DNA from: Lachnospiraceae bacterium | GTDB taxonomy: Bacteria > Bacillota > Clostridia > Lachnospirales > Lachnospiraceae | NCBI GenBank assembly: GCA_910574965.1 | Contig: CAJTDB010000026.1 | Coordinates: 1 to 52,769 of the forward strand | DNA length: 52,769 nucleotides | Direction: 5' to 3' | In this document: piece by piece, positions 32,829-41,915 of the stretch | Layout of the letters: each line of letters starts with the position of its first letter | Position numbering within the stretch: position 1 is the first letter of the stretch | Position numbers and translations under genes: made by a program | The notes under the pieces: generated by a model | The model's database searches: none | What the model saw: only the letters and a program-made list of their open reading frames with translations | What the model was told of the DNA's origin: nothing

Positions 32829-35204
32829 ATGACATGGCCTTTTGAAAATGATACCAGTACTGTTACCCGTAGGTTATCAAATGCCCGTATTGGACAGAAC
32901 CGTTTCAGGAATCGTCTGATTGGGATCATTATCTTTATGGCGGCAGCCATTATGGCGTTTGTTTCTTCTTATGCATATAACATTACAAATGAATATGCGG
33001 CATCAACTGCATATCAGGGAATTTTCCAAAACCTTTCACAGGAGAATATCTCTTTGCTGAAAGAAGACCCCCATATTCAAAAAGTGGGTGTATACCAGTC
33101 TGTCGGCATGACGGAACAGGAGAATGGCATCACAATGAGTATGGTATGTTCTGATGAAACAACCATGCAGCTCTCCAACATCACACTGTTGGAAGGACGT
33201 ATGCCCCAGGCGGCGGATGAATTGCTCGTGGAAAGGGGATATATAGATGCCCTGTCTCTGAAAGCGGGGATCGGCGACACAATATCCCTTCATTACCGCA
33301 ACCAGGCAAGCCGCCAGTTAGAATCAAAAGATTTCCGGATTACAGGTTTTATTCAGACAACCGCTGAGAATGACAGGGACAGGGTTGCTTATAACGCCGT
33401 TGTTTCACAAAATTTTGTGCGGGAAAACCCTGCTCTTTCCACTGGGCCGGTGGCAGCTATGGTTTCTGTCCATGATACTGCAAAATATACCAATCAGGAA
33501 TTAAAAGAGCTGATACGGACGATTGGCCTGGATTGTGGGATCTCTGCAGACAATATTCAGGTAAATAATTTATACATTGACAGCAATAACATGTCAAAAG
33601 AGACGGTACTGACGGTTTTGCTCGTTGGGTTGGTCTTAATCGGTGTATGTTCCCTGGTTGTCTACAATATATTTTACATTTCGGTTATAAATAATGTAGC
33701 TTCCTTTGGACAGCTGCGCACGATTGGTACTACGAAGAAGCAAATCAGACAAATTATTTCACGGGAAGGAAACTATCTTGCGCTTCATTTCATTCCGTTT
33801 GGATGTATGGCAGGCGCGGTGTTATCTTTTTTGATAGACTGGAGTGCTTTTCAGCTGCTTCCGGATATTGTGATTGCGTTTTTATCAGGAATCGCTGTAT
33901 TTATTTGTGTAAGGCTGTCTGTTTTAAAACCGGCAAAGATTGCCATGTCAGTTTCACCTGTGGAAGCATTCCATTATAGCGGTTATAGCGGAACAAAAAA
34001 GAGGAAAAAGAGCGGGAAGCATCTTACGCCGTTTTCACTTGCGGCTATGAATCTGTCCCGTAACAGGAAGAAAAGTATATTGACCTTTATTTCACTGGCT
34101 TTGAGCGGAATGATGTTTATAGGGATTTCTTCCCTGCTATCTTCCCTTGATCCTGAGCAAAGGGCGAAACAGGCCTTCCCTTATGAGGGAAGTTATGTGG
34201 TGGAATTGAACCGGGCGCTGGTCACGCCTACGTTTTCCCTCACTCAGCTGCAGGAAAACAATCTACTGACAGATGAATTGAAAAATGATATTTTGTCAAT
34301 TGACGGGGTAGATGAAATCATCTGCCAGCAGGAGATATGCGTCGGGATAGATGGAATGGAAACGGCAATCCGGAGTATGAACACAGAGGATTATAAGGAA
34401 TTAAAGAACAAGATAATGATCGGGGAATTGCCGGATTATGACCATACAGGGGAAAACTCCCTTGTCATTAACATGGGCAGCCCGGAATTGGAATACCTGC
34501 ATAAGAGCTATGAGGTGGGCGATACCGTCACTTTTTCACAGGCAGGAAACAGCCTTACTTATACCGTATCTGCGATTGTTTTTGACAGGGACAGCTCTGT
34601 CAGCTTTATCCTTCCGGCAGGTGAAATGGAACAGACGGTTCCCTATAATGCAAACAGTGCGTTTGTGATCCGGGTAAAGACAGACAGTTTTGCCGGAATT
34701 GAGGATGAATTACATTCATTGGTTTTGGCAAGCGATACTTTACGCTTGAAGACATTAAAAGATATGACGATGCAATACAAAAGCGTATTCAGCACAATTT
34801 CCATTGCGGCATATGCACTGTTGGTAGTTATTGTCATATTCAGTATTATCAACCTGGCAAATACCAGTATGACGAATATCATTTCCAGAAGGAAAGAAAT
34901 GGGGTTATTCCGGGCGGTTGGCTTAAGCCACAGACAGCTTTATCATATGATAGGGTTTGAAAATTCATTTCAAACGGTTGGCAGTTTTGCCGCCTCCCTT
35001 ATCTGCGGTTTGGGAATTGGAAAAGCAATATGCTCTGCCATAGGGAACGTGCCTGGATTCAGCTTCGTAAATTATACTTTTCCTGTAGTACCGGTTCTCT
35101 TATATGTTCTGTTAGTTTTTATGCTTCAATTAGCCCTTACAAAATGGGCAGGTCGGTATTGCAGAAAAAATAGTGTCGTAGAGCAGCTTCGTGTGACGGA
35201 ATAG
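32829..35204 (+). CDS. FtsX-like ABC permease, first copy
   Basis: A 791-residue permease: a cytosolic N-terminus MTWPFENDT, first membrane helix about 30-50, a large external domain, three helices (about 255-380) forming FtsX repeat one (FGQLRTIGTTKKQIRQI coupling segment), a second external domain (about 440-640) and three C-terminal helices with MGLFRAVGLSHRQLYHM. In BceB-like systems the external domain meets lipid II-binding peptides. TAAGGAGG lies 9 bases before ATG. The first 27 coding bases and the ribosome site are identical to those of the next gene. Confidence 0.9.
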   Translation: MTWPFENDTSTVTRRLSNARIGQNRFRNRLIGIIIFMAAAIMAFVSSYAYNITNEYAASTAYQGIFQNLSQENISLLKEDPHIQKVGVYQSVGMTEQENGITMSMVCSDETTMQLSNITLLEGRMPQAADELLVERGYIDALSLKAGIGDTISLHYRNQASRQLESKDFRITGFIQTTAENDRDRVAYNAVVSQNFVRENPALSTGPVAAMVSVHDTAKYTNQELKELIRTIGLDCGISADNIQVNNLYIDSNNMSKETVLTVLLVGLVLIGVCSLVVYNIFYISVINNVASFGQLRTIGTTKKQIRQIISREGNYLALHFIPFGCMAGAVLSFLIDWSAFQLLPDIVIAFLSGIAVFICVRLSVLKPAKIAMSVSPVEAFHYSGYSGTKKRKKSGKHLTPFSLAAMNLSRNRKKSILTFISLALSGMMFIGISSLLSSLDPEQRAKQAFPYEGSYVVELNRALVTPTFSLTQLQENNLLTDELKNDILSIDGVDEIICQQEICVGIDGMETAIRSMNTEDYKELKNKIMIGELPDYDHTGENSLVINMGSPELEYLHKSYEVGDTVTFSQAGNSLTYTVSAIVFDRDSSVSFILPAGEMEQTVPYNANSAFVIRVKTDSFAGIEDELHSLVLASDTLRLKTLKDMTMQYKSVFSTISIAAYALLVVIVIFSIINLANTSMTNIISRRKEMGLFRAVGLSHRQLYHMIGFENSFQTVGSFAASLICGLGIGKAICSAIGNVPGFSFVNYTFPVVPVLLYVLLVFMLQLALTKWAGRYCRKNSVVEQLRVTE

Positions 35205-35217
35205 GAGGTGGCAGACC

Positions 35218-37584
35218 ATGACATGGCCTTTTGAAAATGATACCGGAGCTATTGTGAAGAAGCTGGCGAAGCGAAGCCTCGCCAGCGAGAAGCGCCGAAA
35301 CCGGATGGTGGTAATTGCAGTGGCCCTGGCGGCGTTCCTGGTCTGCTTGTCAGCGGTGATATCCGTTTCGATTGCGCAGATCCAGCGTAATCAGGTGGCC
35401 GACACCTATGAGGCGGTCTTCACCGGCGTGGAGGCGGACCATGTGGCGGCGCTGAAAGACCTTCCGGAGCTTGCCCGCGTGGGTGAATACTATTTACTGG
35501 GGCAGGAGCATTCGGGGCAGGGATACAACGCATCCTATGTGTACTGCGACAGCGATATGGTGTATATTGCCCGCAGCCAGATGGAGCTGGTAAAAGGAGA
35601 ACTCCCGGCAAAGGCGAATGAAGTCGCGGTCAGCGAATATTTTCTCTCCGCTTACGGTTCCAATGCCAAAATCGGTGAGACGGTCCGGTTGGATACCGAG
35701 AGCTTTCATGGCGACTATACCGTGACCGGAATCCTGTCTAATGTGGGAGAAAAGGAAGCGAATCTATGTGCCATTGCCGTTTCCAAAGCGGCCTTGACGC
35801 AGTGGGCCGGATTTGACCCTGCAGGATACCGTGCCTATGTGCATTTCAAAAATGACAGGCAGTTTGACCAGGAGACCATGGCTGCCCGTTGCCGGGAGAT
35901 TGCCGCGCAGTTTGGCTCTGCGCATGTAGGGATGAACAGCAATTATTTTGCTTCTAACTCAAAGTCTATTGACTTTGTGACTGTTTTTGGTATAGCCGCC
36001 CTTGTGCTTGCCGGCGGATATGTAGTCATCCAGAGTATTTTCCGTATCTCTGTGAACGATAAAATACAAAGCTATGGACAGCTCCGCACCATTGGCGCAA
36101 CACCCAGACAGATCCGGCGCATCGTGAAAAAGGAGAGCGGTCGGCTGGGCGGTATTGGAATCCTGATGGGTGTCCTGCTGGGTGTGGGCGGCGGCCTGCT
36201 CCTGTTTCCCAAAGGTTTCCATGGAGGTTATTATGGGGTAGCCGTACTTCTGACCGTGATGGTCTGCTGGTTCATGGTATCCATATCAGTTCATAGACCG
36301 GTCAAAATAGCTGCCAATATTTCACCGTTGGAGGCAATGCGTTTTTCCGCAGGTCAGGAAAAGGTACACAACAGAAAGAAACACCGGAAATTAAGTCCCA
36401 TATCCATGGGATTTGCAAATTTTGGGCGCGACCGCAAGAAGTCAGTGAGCATTGCAGTATCCCTAAGCCTGGGTGGGATCCTTCTTCTGGTGGTATCCTC
36501 CATGGTTCTGACACGCTCGCCGGAGCAGGCTGCAAGGCTGTTTTTCCCGGACGGGGATATAAAGATATATCTGTCTTCAGAGCAGCCGGAGGAAGAGATT
36601 ATGGCTGCAGGCAATCCGCTGAATGAGGAATTGCGGCAGGAGATCCTTTCTGTGGACGGGGTGACAGATGTGCTGGCCACCCGCCGGTCTCTGCACGGCA
36701 AATTTAGGACTTCCGAAAGTGCTGAAGCCGGTATGTGCGACATGCTGACGGACGCAAACTGCATGGATGTAGAAGCTGCGCTGGTATCAGGCGCCATGCC
36801 GGCGGATACCCACAGCGTCCTTTTGAGTACGGGTTATCAAAAGCACCATGCCGATATGGATGTCGGGGCCGCCATGGAGCTGACCTTGGGCCAGAAAACC
36901 GTGACAGTTACCATATCCGGACTGTTCGATGCGTCGAAGGCAGCAAACGGACATGGTGCGCTTGCCATGGATTCGGCAGCCCTGTTCGCACCAGAGGAGT
37001 TGTTTCATGAGATACATCCTGAAATCGGAAGCTTTGACTACTCCTGGAGTATTGTGAATGATCCCGGAAAAGCAGAGTTTGTGGAAAGCAGGCTTAAGGA
37101 GCTGGTATCAGGCCGCAGCAATCTTGGAATGGATACGATAGACGCACATATCGAATATGAGAAAATGCAGAGCAGCATTATTTTTGGAAGCCTGCAGGCT
37201 CTTTCCTGGCTGATCTTCCTGTTCGGCGTTGTCAACCTGATCAATACGACGCTTTCCAACCAGATGTCCCGGAAGCGGGAGAACAGTATCCTGCGCTCCG
37301 TTGGCCTGACCGGGAAACAGCTGTGCCGGATGAGTGTCACCGAGGGGATGTGTCATGCGCTTTTTGCGGCGCTTACCGTCGTGATCCTGGGGCTGCCGAT
37401 TTCCATGGCAGTCTGTGCGGAAGTCAGCAAGAAATCCTTTGCAGGTGCAGTTGTCCCATACCAGTTCCCGTTCCTGCAAATGGGGCTGTTCCTCCTGGTA
37501 TTGTTTGGCATGGAGGTAGTCCTGTCTGTCTGGATGGTACGCAGGCAGAAAAAGCAATCTCTGGTAGAACAGATGAGGGCATAA
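35218..37584 (+). CDS. FtsX-like ABC permease, second copy
   Basis: A 788-residue paralogue of the preceding permease with the same topology; coupling segments YGQLRTIGATPRQIRRIVKK and NSILRSVGLTGKQLCRM. The two copies have diverged across most of their length but share 42 identical bases over the ribosome site and start. ATPase plus two permeases suggests a heterodimeric FtsX complex, as in Vex- and CprABC-like systems. The palindrome AAGTTAAAATTAACTT (37584-37599) lies over its stop. Confidence 0.9.
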   Translation: MTWPFENDTGAIVKKLAKRSLASEKRRNRMVVIAVALAAFLVCLSAVISVSIAQIQRNQVADTYEAVFTGVEADHVAALKDLPELARVGEYYLLGQEHSGQGYNASYVYCDSDMVYIARSQMELVKGELPAKANEVAVSEYFLSAYGSNAKIGETVRLDTESFHGDYTVTGILSNVGEKEANLCAIAVSKAALTQWAGFDPAGYRAYVHFKNDRQFDQETMAARCREIAAQFGSAHVGMNSNYFASNSKSIDFVTVFGIAALVLAGGYVVIQSIFRISVNDKIQSYGQLRTIGATPRQIRRIVKKESGRLGGIGILMGVLLGVGGGLLLFPKGFHGGYYGVAVLLTVMVCWFMVSISVHRPVKIAANISPLEAMRFSAGQEKVHNRKKHRKLSPISMGFANFGRDRKKSVSIAVSLSLGGILLLVVSSMVLTRSPEQAARLFFPDGDIKIYLSSEQPEEEIMAAGNPLNEELRQEILSVDGVTDVLATRRSLHGKFRTSESAEAGMCDMLTDANCMDVEAALVSGAMPADTHSVLLSTGYQKHHADMDVGAAMELTLGQKTVTVTISGLFDASKAANGHGALAMDSAALFAPEELFHEIHPEIGSFDYSWSIVNDPGKAEFVESRLKELVSGRSNLGMDTIDAHIEYEKMQSSIIFGSLQALSWLIFLFGVVNLINTTLSNQMSRKRENSILRSVGLTGKQLCRMSVTEGMCHALFAALTVVILGLPISMAVCAEVSKKSFAGAVVPYQFPFLQMGLFLLVLFGMEVVLSVWMVRRQKKQSLVEQMRA

Positions 37585-37616
37585 AGTTAAAATTAACTTA
37601 GGTAAAAATTGATAAA

Positions 37617-37695
37617 ATTTCGCACAGAATTTCACGGCAACAGATAAACATTTCACAGCAATTAAATTGTTTTGGTATTTTTGGCAGGATATAAT
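37617..37695 (+). promoter_or_regulatory. Promoter of the LytTR operon with candidate LytTR repeats
   Basis: TTGTTT (37667-37672), 17-bp spacer, TATAAT (37690-37695). Upstream are ATTTCACGGCAA (from 37629) and ATTTCACAGCAA (from 37650), exactly 21 bp apart, the spacing of AgrA/LytTR sites, with a third related unit ATTTCGCACAG at 37617. Confidence 0.65.
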
Positions 37696-37743
37696 AAAAT
37701 GTTTTTTATGGCAATGATGATATCATGGCGAGGAGGTGGCGCA

Positions 37744-38448
37744 TTGATCCGTATTGCAATCTGTGATGATGAAAAACACATGTCCGATCATATAAGGGCA
37801 ATGGCCTCCGATTTTTTCCGTAAAAAGAACAGGGAGATTCAGCTTCGGACATTTTCAAGTGGCGAAGAGCTGCTAAGCTACGACGGGCAGATCGACATCC
37901 TGTTTCTGGACATCCAGATGAAGGGCATGGACGGCATAGAAACGGCAAGGAAGCTGAGGGATTCTAAGTTCCGGGGATTCCTGATCTTTATCACGGTACT
38001 GAAAGAGATGGTGTTTCAGTCTTTCGAGGTGCAGGCCTACGATTATCTGGTCAAGCCGGTGGAGGAAAAACAGTTTGAAAAGACGATGGAGCGCCTTTAC
38101 ACTTCCATGCAAAATGCCAGCGAAGACAGCCTGCTGGTGCAAAAGGGATATGAGGGGCGCATTATCCGGGAGGAGGAGATTGTTTTCTGCGAGATCATAG
38201 ACCGGAAAATATATCTGAACCTGGCTTCCGGCGAGGTTGTTGATTATTATGAGCGGATCGAAAATCTGGAAACGAAGCTGGGCAGCCATTTTTTCCGGTG
38301 CCACAGGAGCTATCTCATCAACCTGAAGCATTTAAAAGGATATAAAAACGGGACTGCCTGTATGGATAACGGCAAAGAGGTTCCCGTATCACGGCTGCGG
38401 AGTAAGGAGTTTTCCAGTGTTGTTCTGCAGTATATGAAGAATATGTAA
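37744..38448 (+). CDS. LytTR-family response regulator (AgrA/VirR-like)
   Basis: A 234-residue regulator: receiver domain with CDDE (7-10), phosphoacceptor Asp56 (FLDIQMKGMDGIE), and KPVEEKQF; then a LytTR DNA-binding domain (about 135-234) with IVFCEIIDRKIYLNL, FFRCHRSYLINLKHL and VPVSRLRSKEF. The start is TTG 37744, seven bases after GAGGAGG. The following kinase gene begins 28 bases after its stop. It probably binds the 21-bp-spaced repeats in its own upstream region. Confidence 0.9.
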   Translation: MIRIAICDDEKHMSDHIRAMASDFFRKKNREIQLRTFSSGEELLSYDGQIDILFLDIQMKGMDGIETARKLRDSKFRGFLIFITVLKEMVFQSFEVQAYDYLVKPVEEKQFEKTMERLYTSMQNASEDSLLVQKGYEGRIIREEEIVFCEIIDRKIYLNLASGEVVDYYERIENLETKLGSHFFRCHRSYLINLKHLKGYKNGTACMDNGKEVPVSRLRSKEFSSVVLQYMKNM

Positions 38449-38476
38449 GGTTTTTTTACATATGGGGGCAGGTAGC

Positions 38477-39832
38477 ATGGCTGAGTATTTAGATTTTTTT
38501 AATGTATATATAATGGGCGCTGTCGAGATGTCCTTCCAGTTTTATTTCCTGGCAAAAATTTTGAAAAAGAAAATGTGGCCTCCTTTTTATTTCCTGTTTT
38601 CAGTAGGTGCAGTGATTATCAATGATTTTGTTCCAGCCAGCACAATCATTGGCTTTGCGGTACTTATTTTTCTGCTCACAGCATACGGGACTGTTATCTG
38701 CCGTGCAGGTTTTAAGCATTCCCTTCTGTATGCGGCTCTGGCAGCGGAAATTATGCTGCTCTGCGGCGGAATTGTAAACTCGATGATTAGTCTTCCATAC
38801 CCATGGCTGCCGGCCTTTTTCCATGAGACAGATAATATTGCGGCCATGCTGGTCAGTGAGGCCGCATCATTGGTTCTGACCGGTTTTTGTTATTATATGG
38901 TGTACCGTTATTTTTCCCGGGATGATCTTGATCCCGTGGATGCTCCTGAAAACACAATGGGAATGCAGCAGATGGTTCTGATCTTCATTCCGATCCTGAT
39001 GATATTTATTATGAGTAACTATATCAATGCGATTGAATATGATTTCCAGTTTGAGATCTCGGTGGACAAAGGGCCTGCGGAACACTTTTTCAGCCATGGG
39101 CAGATGCTGTCCATGTATTTTCTGGGACTTGCCAGCCTGTTCTGCATCCTGTTTTCCTATAAGAAACTGCAGCAGAGTTTTCGTTTAGGCACTGAAATTT
39201 CACTGCTGGAACAGCAGGAACATTCCCTGAACCAGTATGTGGAGGAAGCGAAAACCCGTTACGATGAAACAAAGTCCTTGAGACATGATATCCGGAACCA
39301 CATCGCAGTGGTAAAAAAGCTCCTGCAGAATGGAAAACTGGAGGAAGCCATAACCTATATGGAGGATCTGGACGATATGGCGGAAAAAATGTCATTTCCC
39401 TGCAGCACCAACAACCCGGTCGTGGATATTCTGGTGGGGAACAAACTGGGGATTGCAAAAAGCATGGGGATCGATGTGGACTGTTTCCTCCTTCTGCCAT
39501 ACCCCTGTGGCATCAGAGATATTGATATCTGTATTGTCCTGTCAAATGCACTGGACAATGCAATCCATGCAGTAAAAAGCCTGGACGCCGGTATGGAAAA
39601 GTATATCCGTGTGTCCGGGCGGATCCAGGGGGATTTCCTTATGATGGAAATTCAGAACAGCTTCCATGGGAAAAGCGCGTTCAAAAAAGGGACAGGTCTG
39701 TCGAATGTAAAAAAAGTGGCTGAAAAATATGGCGGCGCCATGAGTATAGAGACTCAGGAGCATGTATTTGTCCTCCATGTGCTGCTGATCATTCCACAGC
39801 ATCCAGAAAGCAGCACACAGCAAATGGATTAA
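38477..39832 (+). CDS. GHKL sensor histidine kinase (AgrC-like)
   Basis: A 451-residue kinase: six or seven membrane segments (residues about 10-230), then a coiled dimerisation region with His270 (KSLRHDIRNHIAVVKKLL) and a GHKL ATPase domain (VLSNALDNAIHAV, GTGLSNVKKVAEKYGG). This is the AgrC/ComD class that senses peptides, but no AgrB protease or AgrD precursor is adjacent. I start at ATG 38477 after GGGGGCAGG; ATG 38462 lacks a ribosome site. Confidence 0.87.
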   Translation: MAEYLDFFNVYIMGAVEMSFQFYFLAKILKKKMWPPFYFLFSVGAVIINDFVPASTIIGFAVLIFLLTAYGTVICRAGFKHSLLYAALAAEIMLLCGGIVNSMISLPYPWLPAFFHETDNIAAMLVSEAASLVLTGFCYYMVYRYFSRDDLDPVDAPENTMGMQQMVLIFIPILMIFIMSNYINAIEYDFQFEISVDKGPAEHFFSHGQMLSMYFLGLASLFCILFSYKKLQQSFRLGTEISLLEQQEHSLNQYVEEAKTRYDETKSLRHDIRNHIAVVKKLLQNGKLEEAITYMEDLDDMAEKMSFPCSTNNPVVDILVGNKLGIAKSMGIDVDCFLLLPYPCGIRDIDICIVLSNALDNAIHAVKSLDAGMEKYIRVSGRIQGDFLMMEIQNSFHGKSAFKKGTGLSNVKKVAEKYGGAMSIETQEHVFVLHVLLIIPQHPESSTQQMD

Positions 39833-39906
39833 AATGCTGCTTACTACAGCCGAAAAAAAAGAAAAAGGAAGCTGTCTGCGGCGGGGAGCGGCTGCAAAGC
39901 AGCTTA

Positions 39907-39929
39907 AAGCGACTGAAAAGAAGTCGCTT
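39907..39929 (+). other. Hairpin in the leader of the coiled-coil gene pair
   Basis: AAGCGACT (39907-39914) pairs perfectly with AGTCGCTT (39922-39929), about 30 bases before the next start codon. No T-tract follows. It could be a leader structure or mark the end of the kinase transcript. Confidence 0.45.
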
Positions 39930-39960
39930 GACAATATCAATTTGAAGGAGGAACACGCTT

Positions 39961-40521
39961 ATGGCAATGCAGATTCAAGGAAATTATGATCATTCCGGCG
40001 CCGACTACGCAGAGCGGGTGAAGGAAAAACAGGCCGCCGAGAGGGCGGAAAAGGCAAAGGAGGCAGAAAAGGCTGCAGAGGAGAAAAACTCCGGCAGACT
40101 GTCCGAACCAAAGGACGAGTACATCAGCAGTGAAAAATCGGGGAATCAGCCTACGGGATTGTACCGGGTAGGCCAGGATGAGAACGGAAACCGGAAAATC
40201 TTTTTTGATGACCCGAAAGCTGGCCATGCAAAGGAACAGGATGACCGTTCCGAGAAAAACGAAGATGGCAAAGCACCGAAGGTAGGCGGAGACAGCCAGG
40301 GAAAGCCGGCGGAGAAATGTGTCACAAATACGGATAAGGTTGACAGGGAGATCAAGAAGCTGAAAGAGAAAAAGCAGCAGCTCAAACAGCAGATCCAGTC
40401 TGCTTCCGGAGATGAAAAGAAAATCCGGGAGCTGGAGAAAAAGCTGACACAGGTAGAAAACGAGTTAAGCCAGAAGGACAATGATACATACAGGCGGCAG
40501 AATGCTTCTGTATCAGAATAA
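39961..40521 (+). CDS. Charged coiled-coil protein, unknown function (first of a pair)
   Basis: A 186-residue soluble protein with no signal peptide. Residues about 18-45 are an alanine/lysine/glutamate helix (KEKQAAERAEKAKEAEKAAE); a compact middle motif ISSEKSGNQPTGLYRVGQDE and KIFFDDP follows; residues about 125-175 are a long coiled coil (IKKLKEKKQQLKQQIQSASG, RELEKKLTQVENELSQKDND) resembling FlxA-like proteins. GAAGGAGG lies before ATG. It follows the Agr-like kinase and precedes a second charged coiled-coil gene. I do not recognise its role. Confidence 0.7.
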   Translation: MAMQIQGNYDHSGADYAERVKEKQAAERAEKAKEAEKAAEEKNSGRLSEPKDEYISSEKSGNQPTGLYRVGQDENGNRKIFFDDPKAGHAKEQDDRSEKNEDGKAPKVGGDSQGKPAEKCVTNTDKVDREIKKLKEKKQQLKQQIQSASGDEKKIRELEKKLTQVENELSQKDNDTYRRQNASVSE

Positions 40522-40657
40522 AAGAGACTTAAGTTTTTAGTGTGGTATCAATACCGGGAGATGGTGGCAAATGCGCACTGTTTCCCGGGATTTTGGAAAT
40601 GGATTATTTGGATTTCTAAAAAATATTATATCAGGAAAAATTCAAAGAGGAATAATT

Positions 40658-41161
40658 ATGCATACGAAAACAATGGAAGGCCTTACAGGGGCAAGCATGA
40701 GTATGAAACTGATGAATACACCGCTGCGAGTTTATAAAGAAGCGGAGCGAAGAGGAGATACAGCCGTCATGGAACGGGCAATGGGGTATGTAGGGGACTT
40801 TGCGGATAAAGCAGAAGACTATCAGAAAGTCACAGAAAAAGGGATGAAAGAGGATGCAAAGGAAGCGAGGGAAAAAGCGAAGGCGGAGCAGGAAAATGCC
40901 ATTCAGAAGCGCAGGGAAGAGCGTGAGGAACTGGAAAAGAGAATAGCGGAAAGCCAGAATGAGGATACTGATATCGTAAGCATAAGCGAGCGTGGAAAGG
41001 CCGCGTTGGACGAGAAGACGGATTCGGTTCAGAATGGTGCAGATAATGGCATATCTGCAGAAAAAACAGTGGATGCTGTTAAGATGGAGCCTGTAATCTA
41101 TACGAAGACCGGGGAATCAGTCGGACCTGAACCTGGCGCAACTCTCTCTGTTTCCGTATAA
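40658..41161 (+). CDS. Charged coiled-coil protein, unknown function (second of a pair)
   Basis: A 167-residue soluble protein. N-terminal LMNTPLRVYKEAERRGDTAV and MERAMGYVGDFADKAEDYQK, then a long lysine/glutamate coiled coil (KEAREKAKAEQENAIQKRRE) to about residue 105 and an unstructured tail ending ATLSVSV. I start at ATG 40658, since AAAGAGG precedes it and the upstream open frame lacks a start signal. No signal peptide. It sits directly before the VanRS-like genes. Confidence 0.65.
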   Translation: MHTKTMEGLTGASMSMKLMNTPLRVYKEAERRGDTAVMERAMGYVGDFADKAEDYQKVTEKGMKEDAKEAREKAKAEQENAIQKRREEREELEKRIAESQNEDTDIVSISERGKAALDEKTDSVQNGADNGISAEKTVDAVKMEPVIYTKTGESVGPEPGATLSVSV

Positions 41162-41213
41162 AAAGAATCAGAAAAATCATATTGGTTTCATATGAGATAC
41201 AATCAGGAGTCAA

Positions 41214-41915
41214 ATGAGTTACAATATATTAGTAGTAGATGACGAAAAAGAACTGGCCGATGTAATCGAGCTTTATCTTACAGCAGACGGCTGCACGGTT
41301 CATAAATGTTATACGGGCAAAGAAGCTCTGGAGTGCATCGCGCATACAGACCTGGATCTGGCAATTCTGGATGTGATGCTCCCTGATGTGGACGGCTTTC
41401 AAATTTGTAAAAAAATCCGGGAGAAGTTCTGGTATCCTGTCATTATGCTCACAGCAAAAGGGACGGACGTGGATAAGATCATGGGTCTGACCATTGGAGC
41501 GGATGATTATATTACAAAACCCTTTAACCCGCTGGAGGTGGCTGCCCGTGTAAAAACCCAGCTGCGGCGGTACCGGCTTTACAATCATTCTGCAGCAGAG
41601 CAGGGGGAGCCGGCCCGCGAGTATGATATAAGGGGACTGGTAATCAACAGGGACAGTCATAAGTGCTTTCTGTTTGGAAATGAACTACAGCTGACTCCTA
41701 TTGAATTTGCCATCCTCTGGTATCTCTGTGAGCGGCAGGGCGTAGTGGTCCCTTCCGAGGAGCTTTTTGAGGCGGTATGGGGCGAGAAGTTCCTGCAGAA
41801 TAATAATACCGTCATGGCCCATATCGGGCGGCTGCGGGAAAAGATGGGAGAGCCTGCCAGAAATCCCAGGTTTATAAAAACAGTATGGGGGGTTGGTTAT
41901 ATCATTGAAAAATAG
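41214..41915 (+). CDS. OmpR-family response regulator (VanR-like)
   Basis: A 233-residue regulator: receiver DD pocket (9-10), phosphoacceptor Asp53 (ILDVMLPDVDG), MLTAKG and YITKPFNPLEV; C-terminal winged helix (about 135-233, LTPIEFAILWYLCERQ, VWGVGYIIEK). ATCAGGAG lies before ATG. The kinase start lies inside its end. The nearest relatives by pattern are VanR/VncR-like regulators, but there are no vanHAX ligase genes, so glycopeptide resistance is not implied. Confidence 0.9.
   Translation: MSYNILVVDDEKELADVIELYLTADGCTVHKCYTGKEALECIAHTDLDLAILDVMLPDVDGFQICKKIREKFWYPVIMLTAKGTDVDKIMGLTIGADDYITKPFNPLEVAARVKTQLRRYRLYNHSAAEQGEPAREYDIRGLVINRDSHKCFLFGNELQLTPIEFAILWYLCERQGVVVPSEELFEAVWGEKFLQNNNTVMAHIGRLREKMGEPARNPRFIKTVWGVGYIIEK

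Noticed and set aside
37744-41161. Complete agr quorum-sensing locus
   Set aside because: No AgrB-like protease or AgrD-like precursor; the two downstream genes are charged coiled-coil proteins, not signal peptides.
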